Of a stretch of 64,000 nt of DNA, positions 25,341 to 33,714 are shown one piece after another. A model generated the notes under the pieces. That model saw only the letters and a list, made by a program, of their open reading frames with translations, was not told the origin of the DNA and made no database searches. The DNA lies in NCBI RefSeq assembly GCF_039534125.1, contig NZ_BAAAUV010000001.1, positions 372,001 to 436,000 of the forward strand, written 5' to 3'. Made by a program: the position numbers and the translations under genes. This stretch comes from Actinocorallia longicatena. GTDB lineage: Bacteria > Actinomycetota > Actinomycetes > Streptosporangiales > Streptosporangiaceae. The number at the start of each line of letters is the position of its first letter. The stretch's first letter is position 1.

Positions 25341-25397
25341 GGCTGGCGCAGACCCGCGCGTGCCGTGACGGCCCGCGCGAGAGCCTGCTCCACCATT

Positions 25398-25415
25398 ATG
25401 TGACAGTCGACACAT
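25398..25415. promoter_or_regulatory. Operator-like palindrome ATGTG-N8-CACAT
   Basis: ATGTG (25398-25402) and CACAT (25411-25415) form a perfect inverted repeat, with a GTCGAC palindrome in the spacer. Located upstream of the SDR gene and downstream of the response regulator. Confidence 0.35.
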
Positions 25416-25476
25416 TCGCGCCATATGTAAAGGACCACGGATCCCGAACGACCTCGACGTTCCCCCGCGCCGTCCC

Positions 25477-26142
25477 TCACCCGGGCCGGGGGCGCGGGGT
25501 GACGAGGCCGGACTCGTAGGCCAGGACGACGAGCTGGGCCCGGTCTCGGGCCTGGAGCTTGGTCATCGCCCTGCTGACATGGGTCTTGGCCGTCGTGGGG
25601 CTGATCACCATGTGGGCCGCGATCTCGTCGTTGGACAGGCCGCGGGCCACCAGGGTGGTGACCTCGCGTTCGCGCCGGGTCAGCGCGTCGAGGGCGCCGG
25701 GGGCGGGGTCGGGACGGCGGGTGACGTACTCGCCGATCAGGCGGCGGGTGATCGCCGGAGACAGCAGCGCGTCGCCCCGGGCGGCGACCCTGACGCCCTG
25801 GAGGAGATCGGCGGGCTCGGTGTCCTTCACCATGAAGCCGCAGGCCCCGGCGCGCAGCGCGTTGAAGACGTACTCGTCGAGGCCGTAGTTGGTCAGCACC
25901 ACGACATGGACGGCGCTCAGCCGCTCGTCGGCGGCGATCAGCCGGGTCGCCTCGATGCCGTCCATCACGGGCATCTGGATGTCGACGAGCGCGACGTCGG
26001 GCCGGTGCTCCAGCGCGAGCGCGACGCCCTGCTCGCCGTTCACGGCCTCGGCGACCACCTCGATATCGTCCTCGATCTCCAGCAGCGCCCGGAACCCGCC
26101 GCGGATGAGCGCCTGGTCGTCCACGAGCAGCACCCGGATCAC
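25477..26142 (-). CDS. NarL/LuxR-family response regulator
   Basis: A 221-residue two-component response regulator. The receiver domain has the acidic pair DD (8-9), phospho-acceptor Asp54 in ALVDIQMP, Thr84 and Lys106. The C-terminal LuxR-type helix-turn-helix is LTRREREVTTLVARGLSNDEIA near residues 155-177. ATG 26142 overlaps the stop of the upstream histidine kinase, so the pair is cotranscribed. The regulon is unknown; the divergent MFS-ABC operon is the nearest candidate. Confidence 0.92.
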   Translation of the reverse strand: MIRVLLVDDQALIRGGFRALLEIEDDIEVVAEAVNGEQGVALALEHRPDVALVDIQMPVMDGIEATRLIAADERLSAVHVVVLTNYGLDEYVFNALRAGACGFMVKDTEPADLLQGVRVAARGDALLSPAITRRLIGEYVTRRPDPAPGALDALTRREREVTTLVARGLSNDEIAAHMVISPTTAKTHVSRAMTKLQARDRAQLVVLAYESGLVTPRPRPG

Positions 26143-27269
26143 GACGGCCCGCCGAGCGGGAGTTCGGCGCGGACGGTGAAGCCGCCCTCGGGGCGGGGCT
26201 CGGCCCGCAGCCGCCCGCCGAGCGCCGCGACGCGCTCCCGCATGCCGAGCAGGCCGGTGCCGGGCACGGGCGGTGCGTCCGGGTCGGCGTCCCCGTCGTC
26301 GTCGACCCGGACGACCAGCTCCCCGCCCGCGTAGTCGACCCGGACCTCGGCCGACGCGCCGCCGGAGCGCCGCGAGACGTTGGTGAGCGACTCCTGGATG
26401 ATCCGGTAGGCGGCCCGGTCCACCTCGGGCGGCAGCTCCCGCCGCGCGCCGGAGATCGTCAGCGTGGCCGTGAGCCCGGCCGAGCGGGCCCGGTCCACCA
26501 GATCGTCGAGCAGGTCCAGGCCGCTGGGGCCGGGATCCTCGCTGTCGCGCAGGATCTCCAGGGTCGCGCGCAGCTCCCGCATGGCGTCGCCGCTCGCCTC
26601 CTGGATGGCCAGCAGGGCGGGCGGCGCCTCCTCGCCGCGCCTGCGCGCCAGGTGGACGGCCACCCCCGCCTGCACCTTGATGACCGAGATGCTGTGGGTC
26701 AGGGAGTCGTGCAGTTCCCTGGCGATGCGCAGCCGCTCCTCGCCGGCGCGCCGCCGGGCGACCTCCTCACGGGTCCGCTCGGCCTCGGCCGCCCGCTCCT
26801 GCGCCTCCTCCAGATAGGCCTGCCGGTGCCGGGCGACGATCGCCGCGATCCCGGCCGCGACGAACCAGCCGACCAGGAGCGAGGAGTTCTGCAGGTCCTT
26901 GAGCGAGGCGTCCTCTCCCGGCAGGTTCGCCAGCAGGTCGGCGGCGAGGAACGCCGTGCTCGCCAGCGCCGCGGCCACCGGGCGCCCGGCGCCGACGGCG
27001 GCGAACACCATCACCATCACGGGGAAGGCCGCCGCGGGTCCCGGCTGGATCCGCACGTCGACCATGAGCATGCAGGCCGTGCTGACCAGCAGCGCCGCCA
27101 GCGGTGCCCGCCGCCAGCCGGCGAGCGCGAGCGATCCGCCGAGCGCGGCGAGGTGTTCCAGGGCGCCCGCGTGCGGCGTGACGGCCACGACGACCGAGAG
27201 CAGAACCGCCATTCCCGCGGCGAGCAGGCCGTCCTGGGTGCCCGGACGCCGCACGTCAATGAAGCTCAT
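26139..27269 (-). CDS. Membrane histidine kinase, HisKA_3 (NarX/DesK-like) type
   Basis: A 376-residue sensor kinase with five or so helices in residues 15-150 and a short coiled coil at 150-178. The HisKA_3 dimerisation domain has acceptor His187 in IARELHDSLTHSISV, and a HATPase domain has VDDDGDA and GTGLLGMRERVAALGG. The N-box reads ESLTNVSRRSGG where most relatives have NV-x-(R/K)HA, a substitution worth noting. The large membrane sensor has almost no extracellular loops, so it may sense a membrane signal. An A/T-rich -10-like AATAAT lies only a few bases upstream of the ATG, consistent with a leaderless transcript. Confidence 0.88.
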   Translation of the reverse strand: MSFIDVRRPGTQDGLLAAGMAVLLSVVVAVTPHAGALEHLAALGGSLALAGWRRAPLAALLVSTACMLMVDVRIQPGPAAAFPVMVMVFAAVGAGRPVAAALASTAFLAADLLANLPGEDASLKDLQNSSLLVGWFVAAGIAAIVARHRQAYLEEAQERAAEAERTREEVARRRAGEERLRIARELHDSLTHSISVIKVQAGVAVHLARRRGEEAPPALLAIQEASGDAMRELRATLEILRDSEDPGPSGLDLLDDLVDRARSAGLTATLTISGARRELPPEVDRAAYRIIQESLTNVSRRSGGASAEVRVDYAGGELVVRVDDDGDADPDAPPVPGTGLLGMRERVAALGGRLRAEPRPEGGFTVRAELPLGGPS

Positions 27270-27279
27270 CTGCGCAGAT
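27268..27279. promoter_or_regulatory. 12-bp palindrome overlapping the histidine kinase start
   Basis: ATCTGC-GCAGAT is a perfect palindrome that overlaps the start codon (27267-27269) of the kinase gene. With AATAAT a few bases upstream it would sit at the transcription start of a leaderless message, a position suitable for repression or autoregulation. Confidence 0.35.
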
Positions 27280-27424
27280 TATTGGCTGTTTCCGGCAGAT
27301 TCCTCGGCTGGAAGTGCCGCCGTCGACTACTACCGGCGGAGTAGCCGGGCCGTTCCTGCTCCCCTCGCGTCAGCCCCAGGAGTCTCCCCTCGCACGACGA
27401 CCGGAGGCCGTCGCGGAGCCGACC

Positions 27425-28888
27425 ATGTCCGGCATGAAGACGACACAAGCAAGGAAGCCGGAATCGGTCGCCCGTCCTGAGGCGCGGCCGGGCCTCACGC
27501 TGGCCGCGGTGGCGGTCGTGCAGTTCATGGTGTCGCTCGACCTGTCGGTCGTGAACGTCGGGCTCCCGCGGATCGGCTCCGGCCTGGGCTTCAGCGCGGT
27601 GGGCCTGACCTGGGTGATCCATGCCTACGCGCTGACGTTCGGCGGGCTGCTCCTGCTGGGTGGCAAGGCCGCCGACCGGTACGGGCGCAAACGGGTCCTG
27701 CTGCTCGGCCTCGGGCTGTTCGGCCTGGCCTCGCTGCTCGGCGGCCTCGCCCAGGAGCCGGGCCATCTGGTCGCCGCGCGGGCCGCGCAGGGCGTCGGGG
27801 CGGCGGCCCTGGCTCCTGCCGCACTGTCGCTGCTGACCACGACGTTCACGGCCGGAAGGGCCCGGGTCCGTGCCTTCGGGGTGTGGAGCGCGACGAACGC
27901 CGCCGGAGGCGCCCTCGGCGTCCTGATCGGCGGGCTGCTCACGGAGTACGCCGGCTGGCGCTGGGTGATGTTCGTGAACGTCCCCATGGCGGCCTGCGCG
28001 CTCGCCCTGGTCCTGCGCGGCGTCACCGCCTCCCCGCCGGTCGCGCGGGCCGGGCGCCCCGACGTGCTCGGCGCGGTCCTGGCCACCGCGGGCCTGACCC
28101 TGCTGGTCTTCGGCGTCGTCCGCACCGACGGTCACGCCTGGACCTCCCCCGCGACCCTGTCGACCCTGGCGGTCTCCGCCGCGCTGCTGGCCGGCTTCGT
28201 CGTCGTCGAGCGGACGACCCGGCGCGATCCGCTGGTCCGGCCGGGGCTGTTCGCCCACCGGACGGTCTCCGTCGCGAACGCCTACACGCTCCTGGTCGGG
28301 GCGGTCATGGCGTCCTCCTTCTACTTCATGTCCCTCTATCTCCAGCGGGTGCTGGGGACGGGCCCCGCGCTGACCGGGCTGGAGTTCCTGCCGTTCGCCC
28401 TCGGCGCGGTCGCCGGGTCCGTGCTCGCCATCAAGCTCGGCTACCGTGTCGCGCCGCGGACCCTGCTCTTCCTCGGCGGGCTGCTCGCCTCGGCCGGTTT
28501 CGCCTGGTTCGGCCTGATCAGCCCGGACGGCACGTATCTCGTGGACGTCCTGGGGCCGTCGATCATCGCCAGCGTCGGCTTCGGGCTCTGCCTCGGGCCC
28601 GTCGTCTCCATCGCCACGGCCGGGGTCGCACCCGGTGAGACGGGGACCGCGTCGGCCCTGCTCAACAGCTCCCGCCAGATCGGAGCCTCGCTCGGGCTCG
28701 CCGCCCTCGGCACCGCCGCGCACGACCGGACGGGACACGCCGTCACCACCGAGGCGCTCAACGACGGGTACGCGCTCGGGCTGACCCTCGGCGCGGTGAT
28801 CCTGGCGGCGGTGGCCCTGCTCGCCCTGGCGCTCCCGCGCGGCACCGGTCCCGCCTCCTGGGCCGAACCCGCGGACGGTGCCGCGTGA
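27425..28888 (+). CDS. MFS efflux transporter, EmrB/QacA (DHA2) type
   Basis: A 487-residue, 14-helix major facilitator with the DHA2 hallmarks VQFMVSLDLSVVNVGLPRI, WVIHAYALTFGGLLLLGGKAADRYGRKR and GVWSATNAAGGALGVLIGGLL. It exports a drug or metabolite with protons. ATG 27425 is preceded by GGAG at a seven-base spacing; ATG 27434 is an alternative. Its stop overlaps the GTG start of the following ABC gene (GTGA), so MFS and both ABC half-transporters form one operon. That layout recalls siderophore loci in which an MFS exporter accompanies an IrtAB/YbtPQ-like importer. Confidence 0.87.
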   Translation: MSGMKTTQARKPESVARPEARPGLTLAAVAVVQFMVSLDLSVVNVGLPRIGSGLGFSAVGLTWVIHAYALTFGGLLLLGGKAADRYGRKRVLLLGLGLFGLASLLGGLAQEPGHLVAARAAQGVGAAALAPAALSLLTTTFTAGRARVRAFGVWSATNAAGGALGVLIGGLLTEYAGWRWVMFVNVPMAACALALVLRGVTASPPVARAGRPDVLGAVLATAGLTLLVFGVVRTDGHAWTSPATLSTLAVSAALLAGFVVVERTTRRDPLVRPGLFAHRTVSVANAYTLLVGAVMASSFYFMSLYLQRVLGTGPALTGLEFLPFALGAVAGSVLAIKLGYRVAPRTLLFLGGLLASAGFAWFGLISPDGTYLVDVLGPSIIASVGFGLCLGPVVSIATAGVAPGETGTASALLNSSRQIGASLGLAALGTAAHDRTGHAVTTEALNDGYALGLTLGAVILAAVALLALALPRGTGPASWAEPADGAA

Positions 28889-30636
28889 GCGCCGCGGAAC
28901 CCGGGCTGCTGCGGCCGCACGTCCGGGGCTTCGCCACCGTCGTCGTCCTGCAGGTGATCGGTGCCGTCGCGGGGCTGGCACCGCTCCTGGCCGTCGCCGA
29001 GCTGGGCCGTGCCCTGCTGGCGCCCGGTCCCGCCGACGAGGGCCGGGTCTGGACGGTCGTGGCCGCGGGGGCGGCGGGCCTGCTCGTCCGGCTGCTGTGC
29101 ACGACCGTCGCCTCCGGCCTCGGGCATCTCCTCGACGGCCGGGTGCAGCTGGCGTTCCGGCGGCGGCTGGCCGAGCGGCTGGGGAGCGTGCCGATCGGCT
29201 GGTTCTCCCGCCGTGGGACCGGGGAACTGGCCAAGGTCGTGGGCGAGGACGTCAGCGCCGTCCATCCGTTCATCGCCCATGCCCCGGGCGAGCTCGTCTC
29301 GGCGTTCGTGGTGCCGGCGGTGTCGCTGGCCTACCTGTTCACCGTCGACTGGCGGCTGACCCTGATCACCCTGGTCCCCGTTGTCTTTGCGGTCGCGCTC
29401 GTGCCGCTGATGATGACGCCGGAACGGCTGCGCGAGCAGCGGGAGTTCGACGCCGCGATGTGCCGGATCGCCGACTCCGTGGTCGAGTTCGTCCAGGGCA
29501 TCGCGGTGGTGAAGGCCTTCGGCGGGACCGAGCGGACCCACCGGGCCTTCCGCACGGCCGTCGACGACTTCACCGGCGCCTTCCTCCGCAGGGTGCACGG
29601 CCTGGCCAGGGCGGCGGCCGGGATGCAGGTGGCGCTGTCGCCGCCCTTCGTGCTGCTGGCCGTGCTGACCGGGGGGGCGGTCCTGGTGACGGACGGCTCC
29701 CTCGCGCCGGCGGACCTGCTGCCGTTCCTGCTGCTCGGCCTGGGTCTGACCGCCCCGGTGGCGGCGCTGGGCCATGGCTTCGACGATCTGCAGAGCGCCC
29801 GCCGCGCGGTCGGCCGGATCCGGGACGTCCTGGAGGTTCCGTCGCTGCCGGAGCCCGCCGGACCCATCGAGCCGCGGGGGCACCGGATCGAGCTGCGCGG
29901 CGTCCGGTTCGGCTACCGGGACGGCCACGCGGTCCTGCGCGGGATCGATCTCGTGCTGGAGCCCGGCACGGTCACCGCGATCGTCGGGCCCTCGGGGGGC
30001 GGGAAGTCCACGCTGGTGCGGCTGCTGCCCCGCTTCTTCGATCCGGACGAGGGCTCGATCTCCCTCGGCGGCGCCGACCTGCGCGACATCGGCGGCCATC
30101 GGCTCCACCGGATGGTCTCCTTCGTCTTCCAGGACGTGCGGCTGCTGCGGGCGTCGGTCGCCGAGAACATCGCCCTGGCGGTCCCGAGGGCCGGTCTCGA
30201 CGACGTCGTGCGCGCCGCCCGGCTGGCGGACGTCCACGAGCGGATCCTGGAACTGCCCCGCGGATACGACACCGTGCTCGGCACGGAGGCCGTGCTGTCG
30301 GGCGGCGAAGCCCAGCGGATCTCGATCGCGCGAGCGCTTCTCGCCGACGCCCCGGTCCTGGTGCTCGACGAGGCCACCGCCTTCGCCGACCCCCGGACCG
30401 AGCGGGCGGTGCGCCGCGTTCTGACCGAACACTCCGGCGACCGGACGACGCTGGTCATCGCCCACCGGCCGGAGACCATCGCCGATGCCGACACCGTCGT
30501 GGTGCTGGAGGACGGGGTGATCGTCGAGCGCGGCGACCCCGCGGCTCTGCTCGCCCTCGACGGGCGGTTCGCCGCGTTCTGGCGCGCCCGCCGGTCACCG
30601 GACGGCAACGCTCTTCTCGAGGAGGGACTCCGATGA
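28885..30636 (+). CDS. ABC half-transporter 1 (membrane domain fused to ATPase), IrtA/YbtP-like
   Basis: A 583-residue exporter-fold half-transporter. Six membrane helices occupy residues about 10-290. The ATPase domain has Walker A GPSGGGKST near 370, signature LSGGEAQRISIARALL near 472 and Walker B VLVLDEATAF near 492. Sequence character matches the type IV exporter-fold group that includes mycobacterial IrtAB and Yersinia YbtPQ, which import ferric siderophores. No siderophore-interacting flavin domain is fused to it. Start GTG 28885 overlaps the MFS stop, and its own stop overlaps the next gene (ATGA). Substrate is inferred only. Confidence 0.8.
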   Translation: MSAAEPGLLRPHVRGFATVVVLQVIGAVAGLAPLLAVAELGRALLAPGPADEGRVWTVVAAGAAGLLVRLLCTTVASGLGHLLDGRVQLAFRRRLAERLGSVPIGWFSRRGTGELAKVVGEDVSAVHPFIAHAPGELVSAFVVPAVSLAYLFTVDWRLTLITLVPVVFAVALVPLMMTPERLREQREFDAAMCRIADSVVEFVQGIAVVKAFGGTERTHRAFRTAVDDFTGAFLRRVHGLARAAAGMQVALSPPFVLLAVLTGGAVLVTDGSLAPADLLPFLLLGLGLTAPVAALGHGFDDLQSARRAVGRIRDVLEVPSLPEPAGPIEPRGHRIELRGVRFGYRDGHAVLRGIDLVLEPGTVTAIVGPSGGGKSTLVRLLPRFFDPDEGSISLGGADLRDIGGHRLHRMVSFVFQDVRLLRASVAENIALAVPRAGLDDVVRAARLADVHERILELPRGYDTVLGTEAVLSGGEAQRISIARALLADAPVLVLDEATAFADPRTERAVRRVLTEHSGDRTTLVIAHRPETIADADTVVVLEDGVIVERGDPAALLALDGRFAAFWRARRSPDGNALLEEGLR

Positions 30637-32339
30637 TCCGCATGCTGCTGCGCGTCCTGGGCGAGGAGTACGCGCCCCCGGTGCGGCGCACCGTGGCCCT
30701 GATGACGGTCACCGCGGTGGTCGAGGGGCTGTCGTACGGCCTGCTGGTTCCGATCCTGCGGGCGCTGTTCGGTACCCACCCGGCGGACGCCCGGCCGTGG
30801 CTGGCCGCGTTCGGGATCGCTGTCGCCCTCTACGCCGCGCTGCGCTACGCGGGCGACCTGTCGGGCTTCCACGCCGGGACCACGCTGCTGCGCGGCATGT
30901 ACCACCGGCTCGGCGACCAGCTGGCCCGGCTGCCCGTCGGCTGGTACGGAGCGGGGCGGGCCGGGGAGGTGTCGGTCCTGGCCGGGCGGGGCGTGCTGCG
31001 GGCGATGAGCGTGATCGCACATCTGCTGGGTCCCTTCATCTCGGCCTGGGTGACCCCCCTGACGATCGTCGCCGTCATGACGGCCTTCGACCGGCGCCTC
31101 GGCCTGGCCGCCCTGGCCGCCGTCCCGGTGGTCGCGGCGATCCAGGTCCTGGCGGGACGCTCGATGGCCGCCGCCGACGCCGAACGCGCCGGACGCGACC
31201 ACGAGGCCGCCGACCGGGTCATCGAGTACCTCCAGGCCCAGCCCGTCCTGCGGGCCGGGGGCAGGACCGCCGAACGCTTCCGGCTGCTCGACGACTCGCT
31301 CCACGACCTCCAGCGCGGCTCCCGCCGGTCCGTGCTGGCGGCGCTGCCCGCGACGGTCGCCCTGACTCTCACCGTGCAGGGGTTCTTCACCGCGCTGCTC
31401 TTCCTCGGCGCCGCTCTCGCCCTCGGCGGCGGCATCGGGGCCGCGGACCTGCTGGCGGTCCTCGTGCTGGCCGCCCGCTGCGCCGATCCGCTGCTCTCGC
31501 TGGCCGAGATGGGCGGACGGCTGCGCGGAGCCCGTTCCGAGCTGGCCCGGCTCGACGCGGTCCTGCGCGCCGAGCCCCTGCCGGAGGCCGCCGAGCCGGT
31601 CGAACCGGTGGGCCACGCGCTGGAGTTCGCGTCCGTGGTCTTCCGGCGCGGAGACCGCACGGTGATCGACGGTCTTTCGCTGTCGGTTCCGGAGGGGCAG
31701 CGGCTCGCCGTCGCCGGGCCCTCCGGTGCCGGGAAGAGCACCCTGCTCCAGCTGATCGCGCGCTTCCACGACGTGGATGCGGGCGCGGTCCGTGTCGGCG
31801 GCGCCGACGTGCGCTCGATCGGCACCGAGGACCTGATGCGGCGGATCGCCGTCGTCTTCCAGGACGTCCACCTCTTCCACGGCACGATCGAGGAGAACGT
31901 CCGTCTCGGCCGTCCGGGAGCGAGCGACGCCGAGGTGCGGGAGGCAGCGGCGGCGGCCCGGCTGGACGAGGTGGTCGACCGGCTTCCCGACGGCTGGGCG
32001 ACCGAGGTCGGCGAGGGCGGCGCCCTGCTGTCGGGCGGCGAACGCCAGCGCGTCTCGATCGCCCGCGCCCTGCTGAAGGACGCCCCGATCGTCCTCCTGG
32101 ACGAGATCAGTTCGGCCCTTGACCCCGTCAACGAGGCGGCCGTCCATGCCGGGGTCGAACGCCTCATGGCGGGCCGCACAGTGATCATGGTCGCCCATCG
32201 GCTCCGCGCCCTCCAGCACGCCGACCGGGTCGTCCTTCTCCAGTCCGGCCGCGTCACCGCCGAGGGCACGCACCGGGACCTGCTGACCCGCGACGGCCCT
32301 TACGCCGCCTTCTGGAACCCCGAACCCGCCACCCTCTGA
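30633..32339 (+). CDS. ABC half-transporter 2, IrtB/YbtQ-like
   Basis: A 568-residue partner of the preceding gene. It has six helices in residues 15-290, Walker A GPSGAGKST near 367, signature LLSGGERQRVSIARALL near 468 and Walker B IVLLDEISSALDP. It presumably forms a heterodimer with the upstream half-transporter. The two ATPase halves differ in Walker A (GGGKST against GAGKST) and in the residues after Walker B. Start ATG overlaps the previous stop. No terminator is evident after the stop; a gene remnant follows. Confidence 0.82.
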   Translation: MIRMLLRVLGEEYAPPVRRTVALMTVTAVVEGLSYGLLVPILRALFGTHPADARPWLAAFGIAVALYAALRYAGDLSGFHAGTTLLRGMYHRLGDQLARLPVGWYGAGRAGEVSVLAGRGVLRAMSVIAHLLGPFISAWVTPLTIVAVMTAFDRRLGLAALAAVPVVAAIQVLAGRSMAAADAERAGRDHEAADRVIEYLQAQPVLRAGGRTAERFRLLDDSLHDLQRGSRRSVLAALPATVALTLTVQGFFTALLFLGAALALGGGIGAADLLAVLVLAARCADPLLSLAEMGGRLRGARSELARLDAVLRAEPLPEAAEPVEPVGHALEFASVVFRRGDRTVIDGLSLSVPEGQRLAVAGPSGAGKSTLLQLIARFHDVDAGAVRVGGADVRSIGTEDLMRRIAVVFQDVHLFHGTIEENVRLGRPGASDAEVREAAAAARLDEVVDRLPDGWATEVGEGGALLSGGERQRVSIARALLKDAPIVLLDEISSALDPVNEAAVHAGVERLMAGRTVIMVAHRLRALQHADRVVLLQSGRVTAEGTHRDLLTRDGPYAAFWNPEPATL

Positions 32340-32415
32340 CGTCCCATGCACTCACCCGTCCGCGAAACTCCTGACCACCGCCTCCGCACGACCACCCGCC
32401 CCGCCCCGCCCGTCG

Positions 32416-32676
32416 TGGAGACGCTGGGACGAGGAGTGCCTCGAGCCGCTGCGTTCGGGCACCGTGGGCCGGGTGGCGTTCGACGATCTACGCGGACCCG
32501 CCATCGCCCCCGCCGCGGCGGCCCGCCCGTGGATCGGCGAGCTCGGCGACGAGGCCTGCTACCGGTTCACCCCGACCTCGCTCAGCGGCCGCCGCATCCG
32601 GAACCCGGAGGGCCGGAGGCATCCGGAGACCGGTTCCGCGCCGAATACCGGGCATGCCGCTCTTCTCCCTCGCTGA
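32416..32676 (+). pseudogene. Remnant resembling the N-terminus of a pyridoxamine 5'-phosphate oxidase-like protein
   Basis: In this frame the translation WRRWDEECLEPLRSGTVGRVAF matches the start of pyridoxamine 5'-phosphate oxidase-like flavoproteins (typically ECLxLLxSGTVGRVAF). The expected beta-barrel does not follow. After about 30 residues the sequence becomes unrelated (ACYRFTPTSLSGRRI) and stops within the next gene. No ATG, GTG or TTG lies in frame before the conserved motif. A truncated, decayed gene is the simplest reading. The 314 bases between the ABC stop and the SDR start otherwise hold nothing recognisable. Confidence 0.4.
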
Positions 32677-33613
32677 CGCCGCCCTCGACCGCAGTGTGGT
32701 CCTCGGATACACCCGGATCGGGTACCGGCTGCGCGAACCCCACTGGAAACCGCTGCCGGAGCGCCTGACCGGGGCCTACATGATCACCGGGGCGACCTCG
32801 GGGATCGGCGGGGCGGCCGCGGCCGCGCTGCTCGCGCTCGCCGCCCGCGTCCACCTGCTCGCCCGCGACCGCGGGCGCGGGGAGGCGGCCGTCTCCGAGC
32901 TGCGCCGGGCCGCACCGGACGCCGACGTACGGCTGTGGCTGTGCGACGTCAGCGATCTGGGCGACATCGCCCGGTTCGCCGAGGAGTTCCTGGCCTCGGA
33001 ACCCGGCCCGCTCCAGGCGCTCGTCCACAACGCGGGCGTCTTCCCCGCCGAGCGCACCGAGACCCCGCAGGGGCACGAGACCGCCCTGGCCACCCATGTG
33101 CTCGGCCCGCACCTGCTGTCCCTGCTGATGGCTCCGCGGCTCGCCCTGGCCGGGCCCGGACGGCTGATCTGGGTCACCTCAGGCGGCATGTACGCCCGCA
33201 GGCTCGACCAGGACGACCCGGAGTACAAGGAGGGCGCCTACCGCGGCGGCGTCGCCTACGCGCGGACCAAGCGCATGCAGGTCGTCCTCGCCGAGCTGTG
33301 GGCGGCCGCCGAACCGCCCGGCCGCATCGTCGCGCACTCCACCCACCCCGGCTGGGTCGACACCCCCGGCCTCGCCCATGCCATCCCCCGCTTCCGGACG
33401 CTCGTCTCCCCCGTCATCCGCACCCCCGGCCAGGGCGCCGACACGATCGTCTGGCTGTGCACCGCGACCCCGCCCACCCGGGTCAGCGGACGCCTCTGGC
33501 ACGACCGCGCGTCCCGCCCGGCCCACTACGTCCCCTGGACCCGCGAGACGCCCGCAGCCCGCGCGGCCCTCTGGGATCTCTGCACCGGAGCCGCCGCCCC
33601 TTTCCTCCCCTGA
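32654..33613 (+). CDS. SDR-family dehydrogenase, DHRS12-like
   Basis: A 319-residue short-chain dehydrogenase with an N-terminal extension of about 40 residues (LADAALDRSVVLGYTRIGYRLR) typical of the DHRS12-like branch. The nucleotide-binding motif is ITGATSGIGGAAA. HNAGVF, TSGGMYA and a YARTKRMQ (Tyr-x3-Lys) active site follow. Substrate unknown, perhaps a lipid. No convincing ribosome-binding site precedes ATG 32654. Confidence 0.82.
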   Translation: MPLFSLADAALDRSVVLGYTRIGYRLREPHWKPLPERLTGAYMITGATSGIGGAAAAALLALAARVHLLARDRGRGEAAVSELRRAAPDADVRLWLCDVSDLGDIARFAEEFLASEPGPLQALVHNAGVFPAERTETPQGHETALATHVLGPHLLSLLMAPRLALAGPGRLIWVTSGGMYARRLDQDDPEYKEGAYRGGVAYARTKRMQVVLAELWAAAEPPGRIVAHSTHPGWVDTPGLAHAIPRFRTLVSPVIRTPGQGADTIVWLCTATPPTRVSGRLWHDRASRPAHYVPWTRETPAARAALWDLCTGAAAPFLP

Positions 33614-33714
33614 TCGGCCGTCTGACCCGGTGACGGCCGGTCGCGGCGGACCATGAGAGAGGATGAACGCCGGGACCCTTCCTGGGAAGCGTGGGAACGC
33701 AAAGGAGATCGGTG

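Larger units (their letters stand above)
25166..25476. other. Intergenic region with two strong hairpins and an operator-like palindrome
   Basis: The 311 bases between the SDR start and the response-regulator stop hold no convincing gene; an open frame on the minus strand has no recognisable product. Contents: a 12-bp perfect hairpin (25275-25311), a 9-bp perfect hairpin (25314-25340), a small GCCGT-G-ACGGC element at 25362-25372, and ATGTG-N8-CACAT at 25398-25415 in a locally A/T-rich stretch suited to a promoter for the SDR. Confidence 0.6.

Noticed and set aside
25175..25480. A 101-codon minus-strand open frame in the SDR upstream gap
   Set aside because: It spans the two perfect hairpins and the palindrome, has no ribosome-binding site or recognisable product, and atypical composition.
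28441..32351. Minus-strand open frames of 674 and 812 codons
   Set aside because: They lie antisense to the MFS and two ABC genes, whose Walker motifs are clear; the minus frames have no domain and shadow-like composition.
32346..32768. A 140-codon plus-strand open frame after the ABC operon
   Set aside because: Low-complexity Arg/Pro-rich translation; the PNPOx-like similarity is in a different frame and the SDR gene occupies its 3' part.
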